Below, piece after piece: positions 7,983-17,049 of a DNA stretch of 64,000 nucleotides. The stretch is from positions 124,001-188,000 of the forward strand of contig NZ_JAAQWN010000004.1 in assembly GCF_012985465.1 (NCBI RefSeq), written 5' to 3'. Under the pieces are notes generated by a model. The model saw nothing but the letters and a program-made list of their open reading frames with translations. It made no database searches and had not been told where the DNA came from. Position 1 is the first letter of the stretch, and every line of letters starts with the position of its first letter. The position numbers and the translations under genes are program-made. This DNA comes from Pseudomonas sp. WS 5079 (GTDB lineage: Bacteria; Pseudomonadota; Gammaproteobacteria; Pseudomonadales; Pseudomonadaceae).

Positions 7983-10514
7983 TCAGCGGACACGCCGGGG
8001 TAAGGCGAGCTCGGTCAATTGGGGTGCAGGTGCGCTGGCCGCGGGTTTGCGCGGTTCCTGTTGGGCGCGCGCGTCCTCCAGATCGAGGGTCACGCCGGCC
8101 TTGGAGTTGCCTTTCGGGTTGAGCAGGTAATGCGAGAGGGCCGGGATCAACACCAGCGCACCGAGCATGTTCCACAGGAACATGAAGGTCAGCAGAATGC
8201 CCATGTCCGCCTGGAACTTGATCGGCGACCAGGCCCAGGTAATCACCCCGGCGGCCATGGTCAGGCCAACGAGCGCCACGACCCGACCGGTGAAATCCAG
8301 CGAGCGGCGATACGCAACCGCCAGGCTTCCACCGCGTTCCTGCACCGCCAGTTGCACACTGAGCAGATACAGCGCGTAGTCCACGCCGACACCGACACCC
8401 ACGGCGATTACCGGCAAGGTGGCCACTTTCAGGCCGATCCCCAACCAGACCATCAGCGCCTTGCAGATGATCGTAGTCATCAGCAAAGGAATCAGCGCCA
8501 CCAGGGTTGCGCGCCAACTGCGGAAGGTCAGCAGGCAGAGCAAGGCCGTAGCGCCATACACGGCCAGGTACATGGTGATGATGCCCTTCTCTACCTCAAT
8601 GTTAGTGGCGGCCTCGATCCCGGCATTACCCGCAGCCAGGAGGAATTCCACAGGCTGCTCGGCGCCAGCGGGTGTGTTGTTTTCCTTGGCGAACTCTTCA
8701 GAAACTTTCAACACCCGGCTCAGTGTGTCGGCTTTGTGATCAGCCAGGTAGGCGATCAATGGAGTGACCGAGCACTGCTGGTTGGTGATGCCCGGTGCAG
8801 AAATCATCGCGGCATCCACCGCCGAGTTGGTGATCGCCTGGTCGCGGCTGATGCTCAACCATTTCGGGCTGCCTTCAGCCATGCCGGAGCTGATCATGCG
8901 CACGGTTTCGGCCAGCGACTGGGTGGTTTGTACACCAGGCGTCTGGCGCAGGCGCCAGGCCAGTTTGTCCATGCTTTGCAGCGACTGGTACAGACGGCAG
9001 CTGTCTTCGTTGGTCTTCATGATGACCACGAACTGGTCACTGGAAAGTCCGTAGTGGCTGGTGATGTAGGCGTTATCGCGGTTATAGCGCGAATCCGCAC
9101 GCAACTCCGGTGCACCGGGATCCAGATCACCGACCTTGAGGTGCATCATCACCACGCTGCCAATCAGCGTCACCACCAGCGATACGGCAATCACCGCCGT
9201 GGCCATCGGCCGTTCGGTGAAGCGATCCAGGCCGCTCCACAGACGCCCGAGAAAACCGCGGTTTTCTGCGCCGGCCTGATCTTTGGCGATGGCGATACGC
9301 GCGGCTTTCTTACTGACGCCCAGGTACGACAACGCCACCGGAATCAGCAGCAACTTGGTGAAAATCAGCACGGCGACACCAATGCTGGTGGTCAGTGCCA
9401 GGTCGCGAATCACCGGAATATCAATGATCACCAGCACGGCAAAACCAACGATATTGGTCAGGAGCGCAGTCAAGCCAGTGAGAAACAAGCGGCGGAAGGT
9501 ATAGCGCGCAGCAATGTATTTATGGGTGCCACGGCCAATGTCCTGAAGAATGCCGTTCATTTTTTGCGTGCCGTGGGAGATCCCGATGGCAAAAATCAGG
9601 AACGGCACCAGGATGGAGTAAGGGTCCAGTTCGTAGCCGAGGAGTTGCATCAAACCCAGCAACCACACCACCCCCGCCACTGCCACGCTCACCAGCAGCA
9701 AGGTACTGCGCAGGCAGCGTGTATAGAAATAGACGAACAACCCGGCGATCAGTACCGATGCGCCAAAGAACAGCATGACCGAATACAGGCCGTCGATCAG
9801 GTCGCCCACCAGCTTGCTGAAACCCACAATGTGGATGCCCACTTTGTCACTTTCCAGCGAGCGAATCTGCGCTTCCAGTTGCTTGGAAAAATCACCGTAA
9901 TCCAGGGGTTGTCCGGTCTGCGGATTGGTATCGAGCAGCGGCGCGACAATCATGCTCGACCGGCCGTCGTTCGCCACCAGGTTGCCAATGATCCCGGAAC
10001 GCATAATGTTGCGGCGCAAGGCCGTGATCGATTTGTCACTGCCGTCGTAATCCGATGGCATGACCGCACCGCCATCAATGCCCTCCTCCGTCACTTCTTT
10101 CCAGCGAACGATGGGCATCCACAGCGATTTCATCCAGGAGCGGTCGATGCCTGGAATCAGGTACAGGGTGTCGTTGACCTTTTGCAGCGCCAGCAGATAG
10201 TCGGCGTCGTAGATATCACCGGATTTGTTTTCCACCACGACGCGAATGCTGTTGCCCAGGCCTGGCAACTGGTTTTTATACGCCAGGTAATTCTTGATGT
10301 AAGGGCTGGAGCTGGGAATCATTTTTTCGAAGCTGGCATTGACTTGCAGCCGTGTAGCGAAGAAGCCCAGCACCACAGTGGCGAGCAAGCAGGCAACGAC
10401 GACCACCATGCGATGACGGAATATGACCCGTTCAAACCAGCCACCGGAGTTTTTGTCAAAGTCCTCCAGGTTGGCAATCACTGGCATCCCGCTGTTGAAT
10501 TTTTGCTCGACCAT
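7983..10514 (-). CDS. RND/MMPL-family transporter
   Basis: 843-residue inner-membrane protein with the duplicated RND layout: a single membrane helix near residues 36-55, a large periplasmic loop, a cluster of about five helices (starting VMLFFGASVLIAGLFVYF), then a second copy with helix near residue 440, a periplasmic loop and a final helix cluster. This is the MMPL/HpnN-like branch that moves lipids or hydrophobic molecules rather than the AcrB branch. No adaptor or TolC gene is present. It is co-transcribed with DUF1302, DUF1329 and BNR-repeat genes, a combination found repeatedly in Pseudomonas beside catabolic genes. Direction of transport (import or export) is unknown. Confidence 0.88.
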   Translation of the reverse strand: MVEQKFNSGMPVIANLEDFDKNSGGWFERVIFRHRMVVVVACLLATVVLGFFATRLQVNASFEKMIPSSSPYIKNYLAYKNQLPGLGNSIRVVVENKSGDIYDADYLLALQKVNDTLYLIPGIDRSWMKSLWMPIVRWKEVTEEGIDGGAVMPSDYDGSDKSITALRRNIMRSGIIGNLVANDGRSSMIVAPLLDTNPQTGQPLDYGDFSKQLEAQIRSLESDKVGIHIVGFSKLVGDLIDGLYSVMLFFGASVLIAGLFVYFYTRCLRSTLLLVSVAVAGVVWLLGLMQLLGYELDPYSILVPFLIFAIGISHGTQKMNGILQDIGRGTHKYIAARYTFRRLFLTGLTALLTNIVGFAVLVIIDIPVIRDLALTTSIGVAVLIFTKLLLIPVALSYLGVSKKAARIAIAKDQAGAENRGFLGRLWSGLDRFTERPMATAVIAVSLVVTLIGSVVMMHLKVGDLDPGAPELRADSRYNRDNAYITSHYGLSSDQFVVIMKTNEDSCRLYQSLQSMDKLAWRLRQTPGVQTTQSLAETVRMISSGMAEGSPKWLSISRDQAITNSAVDAAMISAPGITNQQCSVTPLIAYLADHKADTLSRVLKVSEEFAKENNTPAGAEQPVEFLLAAGNAGIEAATNIEVEKGIITMYLAVYGATALLCLLTFRSWRATLVALIPLLMTTIICKALMVWLGIGLKVATLPVIAVGVGVGVDYALYLLSVQLAVQERGGSLAVAYRRSLDFTGRVVALVGLTMAAGVITWAWSPIKFQADMGILLTFMFLWNMLGALVLIPALSHYLLNPKGNSKAGVTLDLEDARAQQEPRKPAASAPAPQLTELALPRRVR

Positions 10515-10549
10515 TTTTTCTTTCTCGTAGGGGAATCGTGCCGGGGGCT

Positions 10550-11680
10550 TTAGTTGGCCTGGGCGATATCGATGACCTTGGCGCCGCTGAAGCGCGTGAC
10601 AAGCAGGCTCCCAGCCTGTTTGGTGGCACTGGCTGCATACACCTCGCCTACCCGCGCATCTGCCAGCGGGGTGACCTGCAAACTCTGCCGGTCAACGCTG
10701 ACCAGTTGCCCACCCTGGCTCACGACGATCAAGGCATCACCCTGCTCGACAATGCTGACCAGGCTGCTATTGAGATTGGTTGCCACAGGCTGCCATTGCT
10801 GGCCGTCATCACGGCTGGCAAACAGGTTGCCGCGCAGCCCGTACGCCAGCAGCAGACCGTCGAAGGCGCGGACGCCGAAGTAAGTGCCGGTGTAGGGCGT
10901 ATCGATTTTCACGAAACGTTGTTGCGGACCATCCAGACGCAGCAGCAAACCCTGCTCCCCGCCGATGTAAAAAGTGCCCGCTTGTTCCGCCAGTCCATAC
11001 AGGTGCATGCGCCGATCGTTATCACTGCGCTCGGTCCACGGCTGCCAGTTCTGGCCGTCATCCGTGCTGTGCAACAACATGCCGAAGGCACCCACGGCAA
11101 ATCCGTTGCCGTGCTCATCGAACATCACATCGAGAAAGGGTGCGGCCAACACGTCCGGCGTCGCCGAGGTACTGGCGGCCATAGCCACTTCCTTAAGCAT
11201 CTGGGCTGCGGCTTCATCACCTTGTTCGGCCCGTGGGCCGTAGTAAGCGTTGAGCAAGGTCAACAAGCGGCGCCCGTCGAGCTGCACTTGCCAGCTTTGA
11301 CCGCCATCGGTGGTGTGCATGACCACCGCATCGTGACCGACGATCCAGCCATGACGCTCGTCGCGAAACCGCACTTGCACAAGATCGCTGGACACCGGGC
11401 TATCGACCTGTTGCCAGGTGCGGCCCTCATCGATGGAGCGCTGGATCAACCCGTGCAGGCCGACGCCAATCATCGCGTCGCCCGCTGTGGCGACCGACAG
11501 CAAGGGTGCGGGCAGGTGTTCATCGATCCGCTGCGCCGGCACGTCGAGCGAATCGGCCGACAACGCGACGGCGCTGTAGGCAGGCGTCGTCAGCAATGAG
11601 CTCGCGCCGACCGCAAACGCGACTGCCAGGAGCAGACGCGAAGTGCAGAGAAGAAAAGAAGCAGGGCAAGGGCTAGTCAT
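10550..11680 (-). CDS. YCF48/BNR-repeat beta-propeller, exported
   Basis: 376-residue protein with an N-terminal signal peptide (hydrophobic LLAVAFAVGASSLL, then a probable cleavage near TPAYSA). The mature part contains repeated BNR/Asp-box-like units: SIDEGRTWQQV, TTDGGQSWQV, STDDGQNWQPW, SRDDGQQWQPV, typical of YCF48-type beta-propellers. It should be periplasmic. It lies directly before the RND gene (35-base gap), so it probably acts as a structural or assembly partner of that transporter or of the DUF1302/DUF1329 proteins. It is not expected to be a glycosidase despite the BNR repeats; no catalytic sialidase features are seen. Confidence 0.85.
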   Translation of the reverse strand: MTSPCPASFLLCTSRLLLAVAFAVGASSLLTTPAYSAVALSADSLDVPAQRIDEHLPAPLLSVATAGDAMIGVGLHGLIQRSIDEGRTWQQVDSPVSSDLVQVRFRDERHGWIVGHDAVVMHTTDGGQSWQVQLDGRRLLTLLNAYYGPRAEQGDEAAAQMLKEVAMAASTSATPDVLAAPFLDVMFDEHGNGFAVGAFGMLLHSTDDGQNWQPWTERSDNDRRMHLYGLAEQAGTFYIGGEQGLLLRLDGPQQRFVKIDTPYTGTYFGVRAFDGLLLAYGLRGNLFASRDDGQQWQPVATNLNSSLVSIVEQGDALIVVSQGGQLVSVDRQSLQVTPLADARVGEVYAASATKQAGSLLVTRFSGAKVIDIAQAN

Positions 11681-11717
11681 TATTTTTATTCCTTAACCAT
11701 CCCGCGTGGCAAACACA

Positions 11718-11765
11718 CCTGTTCTGCCTGCCCGGCTTGATGCGCAAACCGGCAGGCAGGACAGG
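11718..11765. repeat. Large intercistronic hairpin between BNR and DUF1329 genes
   Basis: CCTGTTCTGCCTGCCCGG on the left and CCGGCAGGCAGGACAGG on the right can pair as an almost perfect stem of about 16 base pairs around a short loop. No T-run follows it on the minus strand, so it does not look like a simple terminator. It lies in the 95-base gap between the DUF1329 stop and the BNR start, where it could protect the upstream message from 3' exonucleases or reduce expression of the downstream genes. Confidence 0.55.
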
Positions 11766-11775
11766 CGAAATCACA

Positions 11776-13149
11776 TCAGCGCTGGGTGACCCGAGCCACA
11801 ATGGCTTCAGGATTCATGTCACGCTCGGAGAGTGGTTTGTCGATGAACTTGTAGCCGCCCTTCAAACCATCGTTGAGCAACGCGTACATGCCTTTGTTGA
11901 AGTCATACACGACGTTTTTCACGTTATAGGGAATGTTTTTGTCGTAGAGCTGGACGCCGCTGAGGAAGATCGAGCGATACAACGCGCCGCTCTTGTCCCA
12001 GGCGTCATACAGGCCGACGCCGAAAGTATCTTCATCCAGGTAGTAGGTGCGTTTGCTGTAGACGTGGCGCATACCCGGCTTCAACGTGGCTTCCACGACC
12101 CACACCCGATGCAGCTCCCAACGCTCGTTCGCCGGGTTGGCGTGGTGCGGCATGAACTGGTCTTCCTGCTTGCCGACGCCGAAGTAGAATTTGTAGGCGT
12201 TGTACGGGATGTACATTTCCTTGCGACCGACCAGCTTGTAGTCAAAGCGGTCCTGGCTCCCGGAAAACATTTGCAGTTCGTCGAACAGCGTCACGCCACC
12301 CTGGCTGGCAACGGGTGTATCAAAGGCAAATTCCGGTGCGAGTTTTACCCGGCGCTGGCCTGGGGAATAACTGAACGAACGACGGGCCTTCGCCAATGGA
12401 TCGAGGAAGTCAGTGAGCACCACCACTTCACCGGAGCGCCGCGCCGGATAGTCGTTGCGCGAGAACACTCGTGCGTACATCAGTGGATCGCGATCCGCCT
12501 GAGTCACCTGGTAGTACGGGGTTTCTTCGAATGTCGCCTGTTCAGCGGTCTTGGTGATCGAGCCGTTGGCGTCGACTACCCAGCTGTTGGACGAAGTCGT
12601 GGTCGAGTAGCCGGTGCCGATTTTGTAGCGCACCTGCTGGTTCCACATCACTTCATTGCCGGTCTTCGGAATCGGGAACGGCAGGCCGCCACGGCAAGAT
12701 GGATCAACGGCCAGGCCATCTTTCTGGATCGCGCAGCTGCTGGCGTTTCGCACGGTGGCATCGAGTACCGCTTTGGGATAGGCAGTCGTGCGATGGCTTG
12801 GGTAAATGTCGATGTAGTAAGTCGGGTATTTCTTGATCAGGGTTTTCTGCCCCTCACTGAGCTTGTCCGCATACTTGTCGACGTTTTTGGCGTCAATGCG
12901 AAACAGTGGCTTTTCATCTTTGAACGGATCAACCCAAAACCCGCTGTCGGGCTTGAAACCCGCCGGAGCGGTGGTAAGGCCGCCCTCGTAAGCGGGGATC
13001 GTGCCATCGGCGTTACCGGCCTGAATCGCTCCGAACTGCGTCAGGCTCTTACCCAGGTCCGAGGCGTCGCCAGCAGCGGCGGCTGTGAGGCTACAGGTCG
13101 CAAAACTCATCAGGACGGCAGTTAATGCAAGTGGACGTTTCATGAACAC
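11776..13149 (-). CDS. DUF1329 periplasmic protein, copy 1
   Basis: 457-residue DUF1329 protein with a clear signal peptide (MKRPLALTAVLMSFATCSLTAAAA region, first about 27 residues). Recognisable family sequence includes GAIQAGNADGTIPAYEGGL, the aromatic block ERWELHRVWVVEATLK and RTYYLDEDTFG. DUF1329 proteins are thought to have a LolA/LolB-like open beta fold and so may carry lipophilic ligands in the periplasm. It is paired with the DUF1302 gene immediately upstream (24-base gap). Two close paralogues occur in this window (20,265 and 30,093). Function not established. Confidence 0.92.
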   Translation of the reverse strand: MFMKRPLALTAVLMSFATCSLTAAAAGDASDLGKSLTQFGAIQAGNADGTIPAYEGGLTTAPAGFKPDSGFWVDPFKDEKPLFRIDAKNVDKYADKLSEGQKTLIKKYPTYYIDIYPSHRTTAYPKAVLDATVRNASSCAIQKDGLAVDPSCRGGLPFPIPKTGNEVMWNQQVRYKIGTGYSTTTSSNSWVVDANGSITKTAEQATFEETPYYQVTQADRDPLMYARVFSRNDYPARRSGEVVVLTDFLDPLAKARRSFSYSPGQRRVKLAPEFAFDTPVASQGGVTLFDELQMFSGSQDRFDYKLVGRKEMYIPYNAYKFYFGVGKQEDQFMPHHANPANERWELHRVWVVEATLKPGMRHVYSKRTYYLDEDTFGVGLYDAWDKSGALYRSIFLSGVQLYDKNIPYNVKNVVYDFNKGMYALLNDGLKGGYKFIDKPLSERDMNPEAIVARVTQR

Positions 13150-13173
13150 GTTCTCCGATTCTTGTTTGATTTA

Positions 13174-14835
13174 TCAGAAGGAGGTCTTGAAGGTAAAAGC
13201 CAGCCAGCCGCGGTCTTCACCGCCTACGTTGCCGTTACCGGCGACGGTGCCATTGGCCAGGTTCTTCGGTTGGGCCGCTGTGTCGGCATAACGCAGGCCG
13301 AACTCATACAGCTGGGCATAAGTGAGTTTGACGCCGACGGAGTAAGCCAGCGCGCCTTCGCTGCCGCCACCGGCTGTTGGTGCGTTGCCATGCAGGCCGT
13401 AGTTGACGGTGAGAGGTACATCCATGTCCCAGGAGGGGAAGATCGAGATGTATTGCGGAGTGTAGTTGACCGCGACCGCATAATAATCTTTCGAGGAGCA
13501 GCCATCCGACTCGCTGCCGGACCCGGCGATACCTGGCGTTCTGGCATTGGTACAAGCGGCTTTTCCGACACCTTTATAGAGCTCTTCGTGTTCAGTCACG
13601 CGATCCAGGTGGCTGTAGGCGAACTCACCCACTAGGGTCGCGTTGTTCGAAATGAAGTTACGCGGCACGCCGTAAACGGCGTTGGCAATAAAGTGAATGG
13701 TGTCGCCGCGCGGGCCTTCGTCGTCCAGCGCGCTGACGCCAGTGGCATTCAAGGCACCGTTCATGCGGTAGGACAGTTCAGAGCCGACCGCAATCGTGTT
13801 GAAAACCCGAGCAAAACTGACGCCTGCCAGCTTCACGCCACGCGGGTAAACAACCCGGTACGAACCCAGCGCTGCCTTGACCTGTGGGGCCAGCCAAGGC
13901 TGGTAGTCGTCGAACTGGCGATAGTAGGCGCCGAACGTCGATTCGACTTCTTCAACGTTGAGTTTGGCCATCACGCCCCAGTTTTTGCCATCGCGACCGA
14001 AGCGCGAATCCTGACGCTGCAACGTCGCTCCGTTAGGCGCTACCGGCAGTTGGTCCGGACCTTCGAACAAAGGGTCGGCCGCGCCGAAATAGGTACCCCC
14101 ATAAGGAATGCGCGTGGGCTCCCATTCGTAGAAGTATTGACCGGCAACCGAAAGGTGATCAGTGACCTGGGCCTTGGCCGAGATCTGCCCCACCGGCAGA
14201 AACACTTCCTTGGTTTCGATACCCGGGCTGGTCGAGGCTTTCACGCCATCGCTGGGGGCCTGGGAGTAGGACACGGCGTGAGCGCCGAACAACAGGCTTT
14301 CACCCCAATAGTTGGTGTGACGACCGACTTTCACGTTGACCGGTGTGTCGCCGATGTTGAAGTTGCGCCAGACAAAGGCATCGAGAATCTCTCCCGACGG
14401 GCCGTTCATGTAGCGCTTCACTTCGTCGCTGTAACGATTGTTGTGATAGCTGGTGGCGTAGCCGGGAACGTTACTTTTCACATCGTGATCGTTATAGGCC
14501 TGGTCAAACCAGCCGGCACCACTGAGGCGTCCACCCCACTCGTTGAGGTAGGAAAAGTCGAGTTCGCTCAACACATCGAGACGATTTGTAACAATGTCGC
14601 CTTTATCGAACTTGCCGTCGGACTCGTCGAAGTTCGGCGTGTTCATGATGCGACTGTCCTGACTGTCAGTCCGCATGCCCAGGTTGTAGCGGACCGTGTT
14701 GTCCCAACGCAGGCGATAATCAGGGTTCGGCAGATCGAAAGAGAGCGCCATGACGCCTTGAGAGCCGCCAACCATCATCAGCGTAAGCGCACCTTGAGCC
14801 AGTACCAGCCGACTCTGCTTGGTCTTATGATTCAT
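13174..14835 (-). CDS. DUF1302 outer-membrane beta-barrel protein, copy 1
   Basis: 553-residue DUF1302 protein. It has a signal peptide (residues 1 to about 31, ending near GVMA), a start of the mature region with the family hallmark LRWDNTVRYNLGMR, many alternating strands and a C-terminal phenylalanine (FTFKTSF), the usual outer-membrane insertion signal. The ATG at 14,835 is preferred to a GTG six bases upstream because AAAGGTAG is spaced properly before it. First gene of an eight-gene operon. Probably an outer-membrane channel for the pathway substrate; the substrate is unknown. Confidence 0.92.
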   Translation of the reverse strand: MNHKTKQSRLVLAQGALTLMMVGGSQGVMALSFDLPNPDYRLRWDNTVRYNLGMRTDSQDSRIMNTPNFDESDGKFDKGDIVTNRLDVLSELDFSYLNEWGGRLSGAGWFDQAYNDHDVKSNVPGYATSYHNNRYSDEVKRYMNGPSGEILDAFVWRNFNIGDTPVNVKVGRHTNYWGESLLFGAHAVSYSQAPSDGVKASTSPGIETKEVFLPVGQISAKAQVTDHLSVAGQYFYEWEPTRIPYGGTYFGAADPLFEGPDQLPVAPNGATLQRQDSRFGRDGKNWGVMAKLNVEEVESTFGAYYRQFDDYQPWLAPQVKAALGSYRVVYPRGVKLAGVSFARVFNTIAVGSELSYRMNGALNATGVSALDDEGPRGDTIHFIANAVYGVPRNFISNNATLVGEFAYSHLDRVTEHEELYKGVGKAACTNARTPGIAGSGSESDGCSSKDYYAVAVNYTPQYISIFPSWDMDVPLTVNYGLHGNAPTAGGGSEGALAYSVGVKLTYAQLYEFGLRYADTAAQPKNLANGTVAGNGNVGGEDRGWLAFTFKTSF

Positions 14836-14841
14836 ACACAC

Positions 14842-15254
14842 TACCTTTTATTGTTATTTTCAGTCGCTATGTGCGTTCAAACGGTCGCTCCAGCGATATG
14901 CGCTACCCCACAATATCGTTGAATGTCTCGCCTGGACAGTCCGCTGAAGAGGTCTGGCACGCATCCAGACCCACTTTCCTCCTCAGTTGAAAGTCACCGT
15001 AACGGATCACAAAATAAAATTCCACATAAAGATTTGCATTCTCCATATAGAATTTCACACCCATCAAGGTGAAGAATCGTTCCAGCAAAGGCGTTTCGCC
15101 GGTAAATACTGCACACAAAACAGATAAACGTTCAAATAAACTTTGACGCTTTTGTGCTTTGGGCTTTCAATAGCCCCTGCCATCCCACAGAACGCCTGGC
15201 GTTGCGCGGGTAAAACGGCAGTGAACCGCCAGAAGAAAAACAAGAGGAGCCACC
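14842..15254. promoter_or_regulatory. Divergent control region between DUF1302 copy 1 and SDR
   Basis: About 410 bases without a gene. For the rightward SDR gene a possible sigma-70 promoter is TTGACG (15,143-15,148), a 17-base spacer and TTCAAT (15,166-15,171). An imperfect palindrome ATTCTCCATATAGAAT (15,038-15,053) is 13/16 identical to a sequence in another divergent control region of this island at 46,394-46,409, which suggests a shared regulator. No leftward promoter could be called with confidence. Confidence 0.45.
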
Positions 15255-16100
15255 ATGAATATTGATTTGAGTGCCAAACGCGTGATCATCACGGGCGCTT
15301 CGCGGGGCATTGGTCTGGCCATCGCCCGGGCATTCGCAGCTGAAGGGGCGCGGGTAGCGATATGCGCCCGTAGTGCGTCAGACGTCCGGGAAGTCGGCGC
15401 GCAACTTGCGGAACACGCCCAGGCGGTGATTGCCCGGGCTGTCGACGTGACGGACAGTGAGGGGGTCAAGGCGTTTGTTGCTGAAGTTGCACACGCGTGG
15501 GGCGGGGTCGATGTGTTGGTGAACAACGCCGGTCAAGGCCGTGGCGGCAACCTCGACACCCTCACTCCGGAAGTCATCCTCGAACATGCCAACATTCTGC
15601 AGATGGGGCATTTCCGATTCGTGCAGGCGGTGGTGCCGTTCATGCGTGAACAGCGCTGGGGACGGATCATCGAAATCAACGCCTTGGCCGGGGTGATTCC
15701 GACGCCCGACGGAATTCCCTCAGTAATCAATCGCGCATCGTGCATCGCCCTCTCCCGCTCATTGGGCATGTCACTGCCCAAAGACAATATCCTGGTCAAC
15801 AGCCTGAACATGGGTTGGATCGATACCGGTCAATGGGATCGTCACTACAAGGAAATGGGACCTGGCGTCAGTCGCGAGGAGTTCGACGCCATGGTGATGA
15901 AGGTGGTACCGCTCGGGCGTTATGGCAAACCTGAAGACGTTGCCGGTATGGCGCTGTTCCTGGCCAGTGAATATGCCAGCTTCATCAGCGCCGCCTCGAT
16001 TGACATTGCCGGCGGCATGGGTGGGCAGATTGCCTACTTTCCAACCCTCAAACGCGATTTTGCCGCGACGATTGCGGCACGTAACGCTGCCAGCGAATAA
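15255..16100 (+). CDS. SDR-fold protein with altered active site
   Basis: 281-residue SDR. The cofactor loop TGASRGIG (about residues 14-21), CARSA after strand 2, and NNAG are all normal, so it should bind a dinucleotide. The active site is not normal: where YxxxK is expected, aligned from the following ALSRSLG helix, the sequence reads SVINRAS (Ser for Tyr, Arg for Lys), and the usual ISS before it reads INALAG. It may be catalytically unusual or act as a binding or structural protein. The ATG at 15,255 has GAGGAG upstream. It stands alone on the plus strand, divergent from the DUF1302 operon and followed by an EamA transporter gene. Confidence 0.85.
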   Translation: MNIDLSAKRVIITGASRGIGLAIARAFAAEGARVAICARSASDVREVGAQLAEHAQAVIARAVDVTDSEGVKAFVAEVAHAWGGVDVLVNNAGQGRGGNLDTLTPEVILEHANILQMGHFRFVQAVVPFMREQRWGRIIEINALAGVIPTPDGIPSVINRASCIALSRSLGMSLPKDNILVNSLNMGWIDTGQWDRHYKEMGPGVSREEFDAMVMKVVPLGRYGKPEDVAGMALFLASEYASFISAASIDIAGGMGGQIAYFPTLKRDFAATIAARNAASE

Positions 16101-16164
16101 CACCAAAACATATCGACAAACTCTCCGGTGCGTAGTGCGCACCCTCAACGTTGGCGCCCCCGTG

Positions 16165-17049
16165 ATGAACTTGCTGTTCCCTGTTCTTGCCACGCTGATC
16201 TGGGCCGCCAGTACCGTGGTCAATCGCCTTTCGGTTGGGGTGATTGACCCCGCAGCCATTTCCTTTTACCGCTGGCTGGTCGCGTTGCTGGTGTTGTCAC
16301 CGGTGATGTTGCCCAAGGTCTTGCGGTTGCGGCAGCAGATTCGGCCGCACCTGCCCAAGTTGTGGCTGCTGGGCTTGCTCGGCATGTCGCTGTACCAGTC
16401 GCTGGCCTATTTCGCCGCGCACACTGTCAGCGCCACTTCCATGGGCCTGATCCTGGCGACCATGCCCCTGCTCACCGTGCTGCTCGCCTTTCCCCTGCTC
16501 AATACCCAACCGACCGCGACGTTATTGGTCGGTGCTCTGGTGTCGTTTGCCGGGCTGACGTGGTTGCTGGCCGCAGGCGACCTGCCCTCGCTCTGGGCAC
16601 ACGGGGTTGGCCAAGGGGAATTGATGATGTTGCTGGCCTCGCTGTCGTACGCGTTGTACTGCGTGCTGGTCAAGCGCTGGCAGATTCCCCTGCCGACCTG
16701 GGAAAGCCTTTACGTGCAAATAATCTGCGGCACCCTGCTGTTGGTGCCGCCCTTTGTGCTGGCCCCTTCGATAGCCCTGACAACCGCAAATGTCCCGCTG
16801 GTGTTGTTCGCGGGTCTGTTTGCCTCAGCGCTGGCGCCCGGCTTGTGGATGCGTGGTTTGCAAACCCTGGGGCCAGAAAAAACCGCCGTGCTGATGAACC
16901 TGGTCCCGTTATTTACCGCGGTGTTGGCGATTGTGTTGCTGGGGGAAACATTGCACCTGTACCACGCGGTCGGAGGCGGATTGATTTTACTGGGAATTGG
17001 ATTGGCGCAATGGAAACCCGCGCGGGTAGTGACCGAAGTCGTGACCTAG
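16165..17049 (+). CDS. EamA/DMT-family transporter
   Basis: About 294 residues with ten predicted membrane helices in two EamA repeats; first helix LLFPVLATLIWAASTVVNRL and last helix AVGGGLILLGIGLAQW. DMT transporters of this kind export or import small metabolites. The start is uncertain between GTG 16,162 and ATG 16,165 because no strong ribosome site is visible; a longer frame opens further upstream but that extension does not look like transporter sequence. The stop codon TAG shares four bases (CTAG) with the convergent phosphatase gene. Substrate unknown. Confidence 0.85.
   Translation: MNLLFPVLATLIWAASTVVNRLSVGVIDPAAISFYRWLVALLVLSPVMLPKVLRLRQQIRPHLPKLWLLGLLGMSLYQSLAYFAAHTVSATSMGLILATMPLLTVLLAFPLLNTQPTATLLVGALVSFAGLTWLLAAGDLPSLWAHGVGQGELMMLLASLSYALYCVLVKRWQIPLPTWESLYVQIICGTLLLVPPFVLAPSIALTTANVPLVLFAGLFASALAPGLWMRGLQTLGPEKTAVLMNLVPLFTAVLAIVLLGETLHLYHAVGGGLILLGIGLAQWKPARVVTEVVT

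Noticed and set aside
8019..10553. Very long open frame (844 codons) on the plus strand antisense to the RND gene
   Set aside because: The minus-strand frame has clear membrane helices and RND architecture. The antisense protein is rich in His, Gln and Arg with no recognisable domain, as expected for a mirror frame in high-GC DNA.
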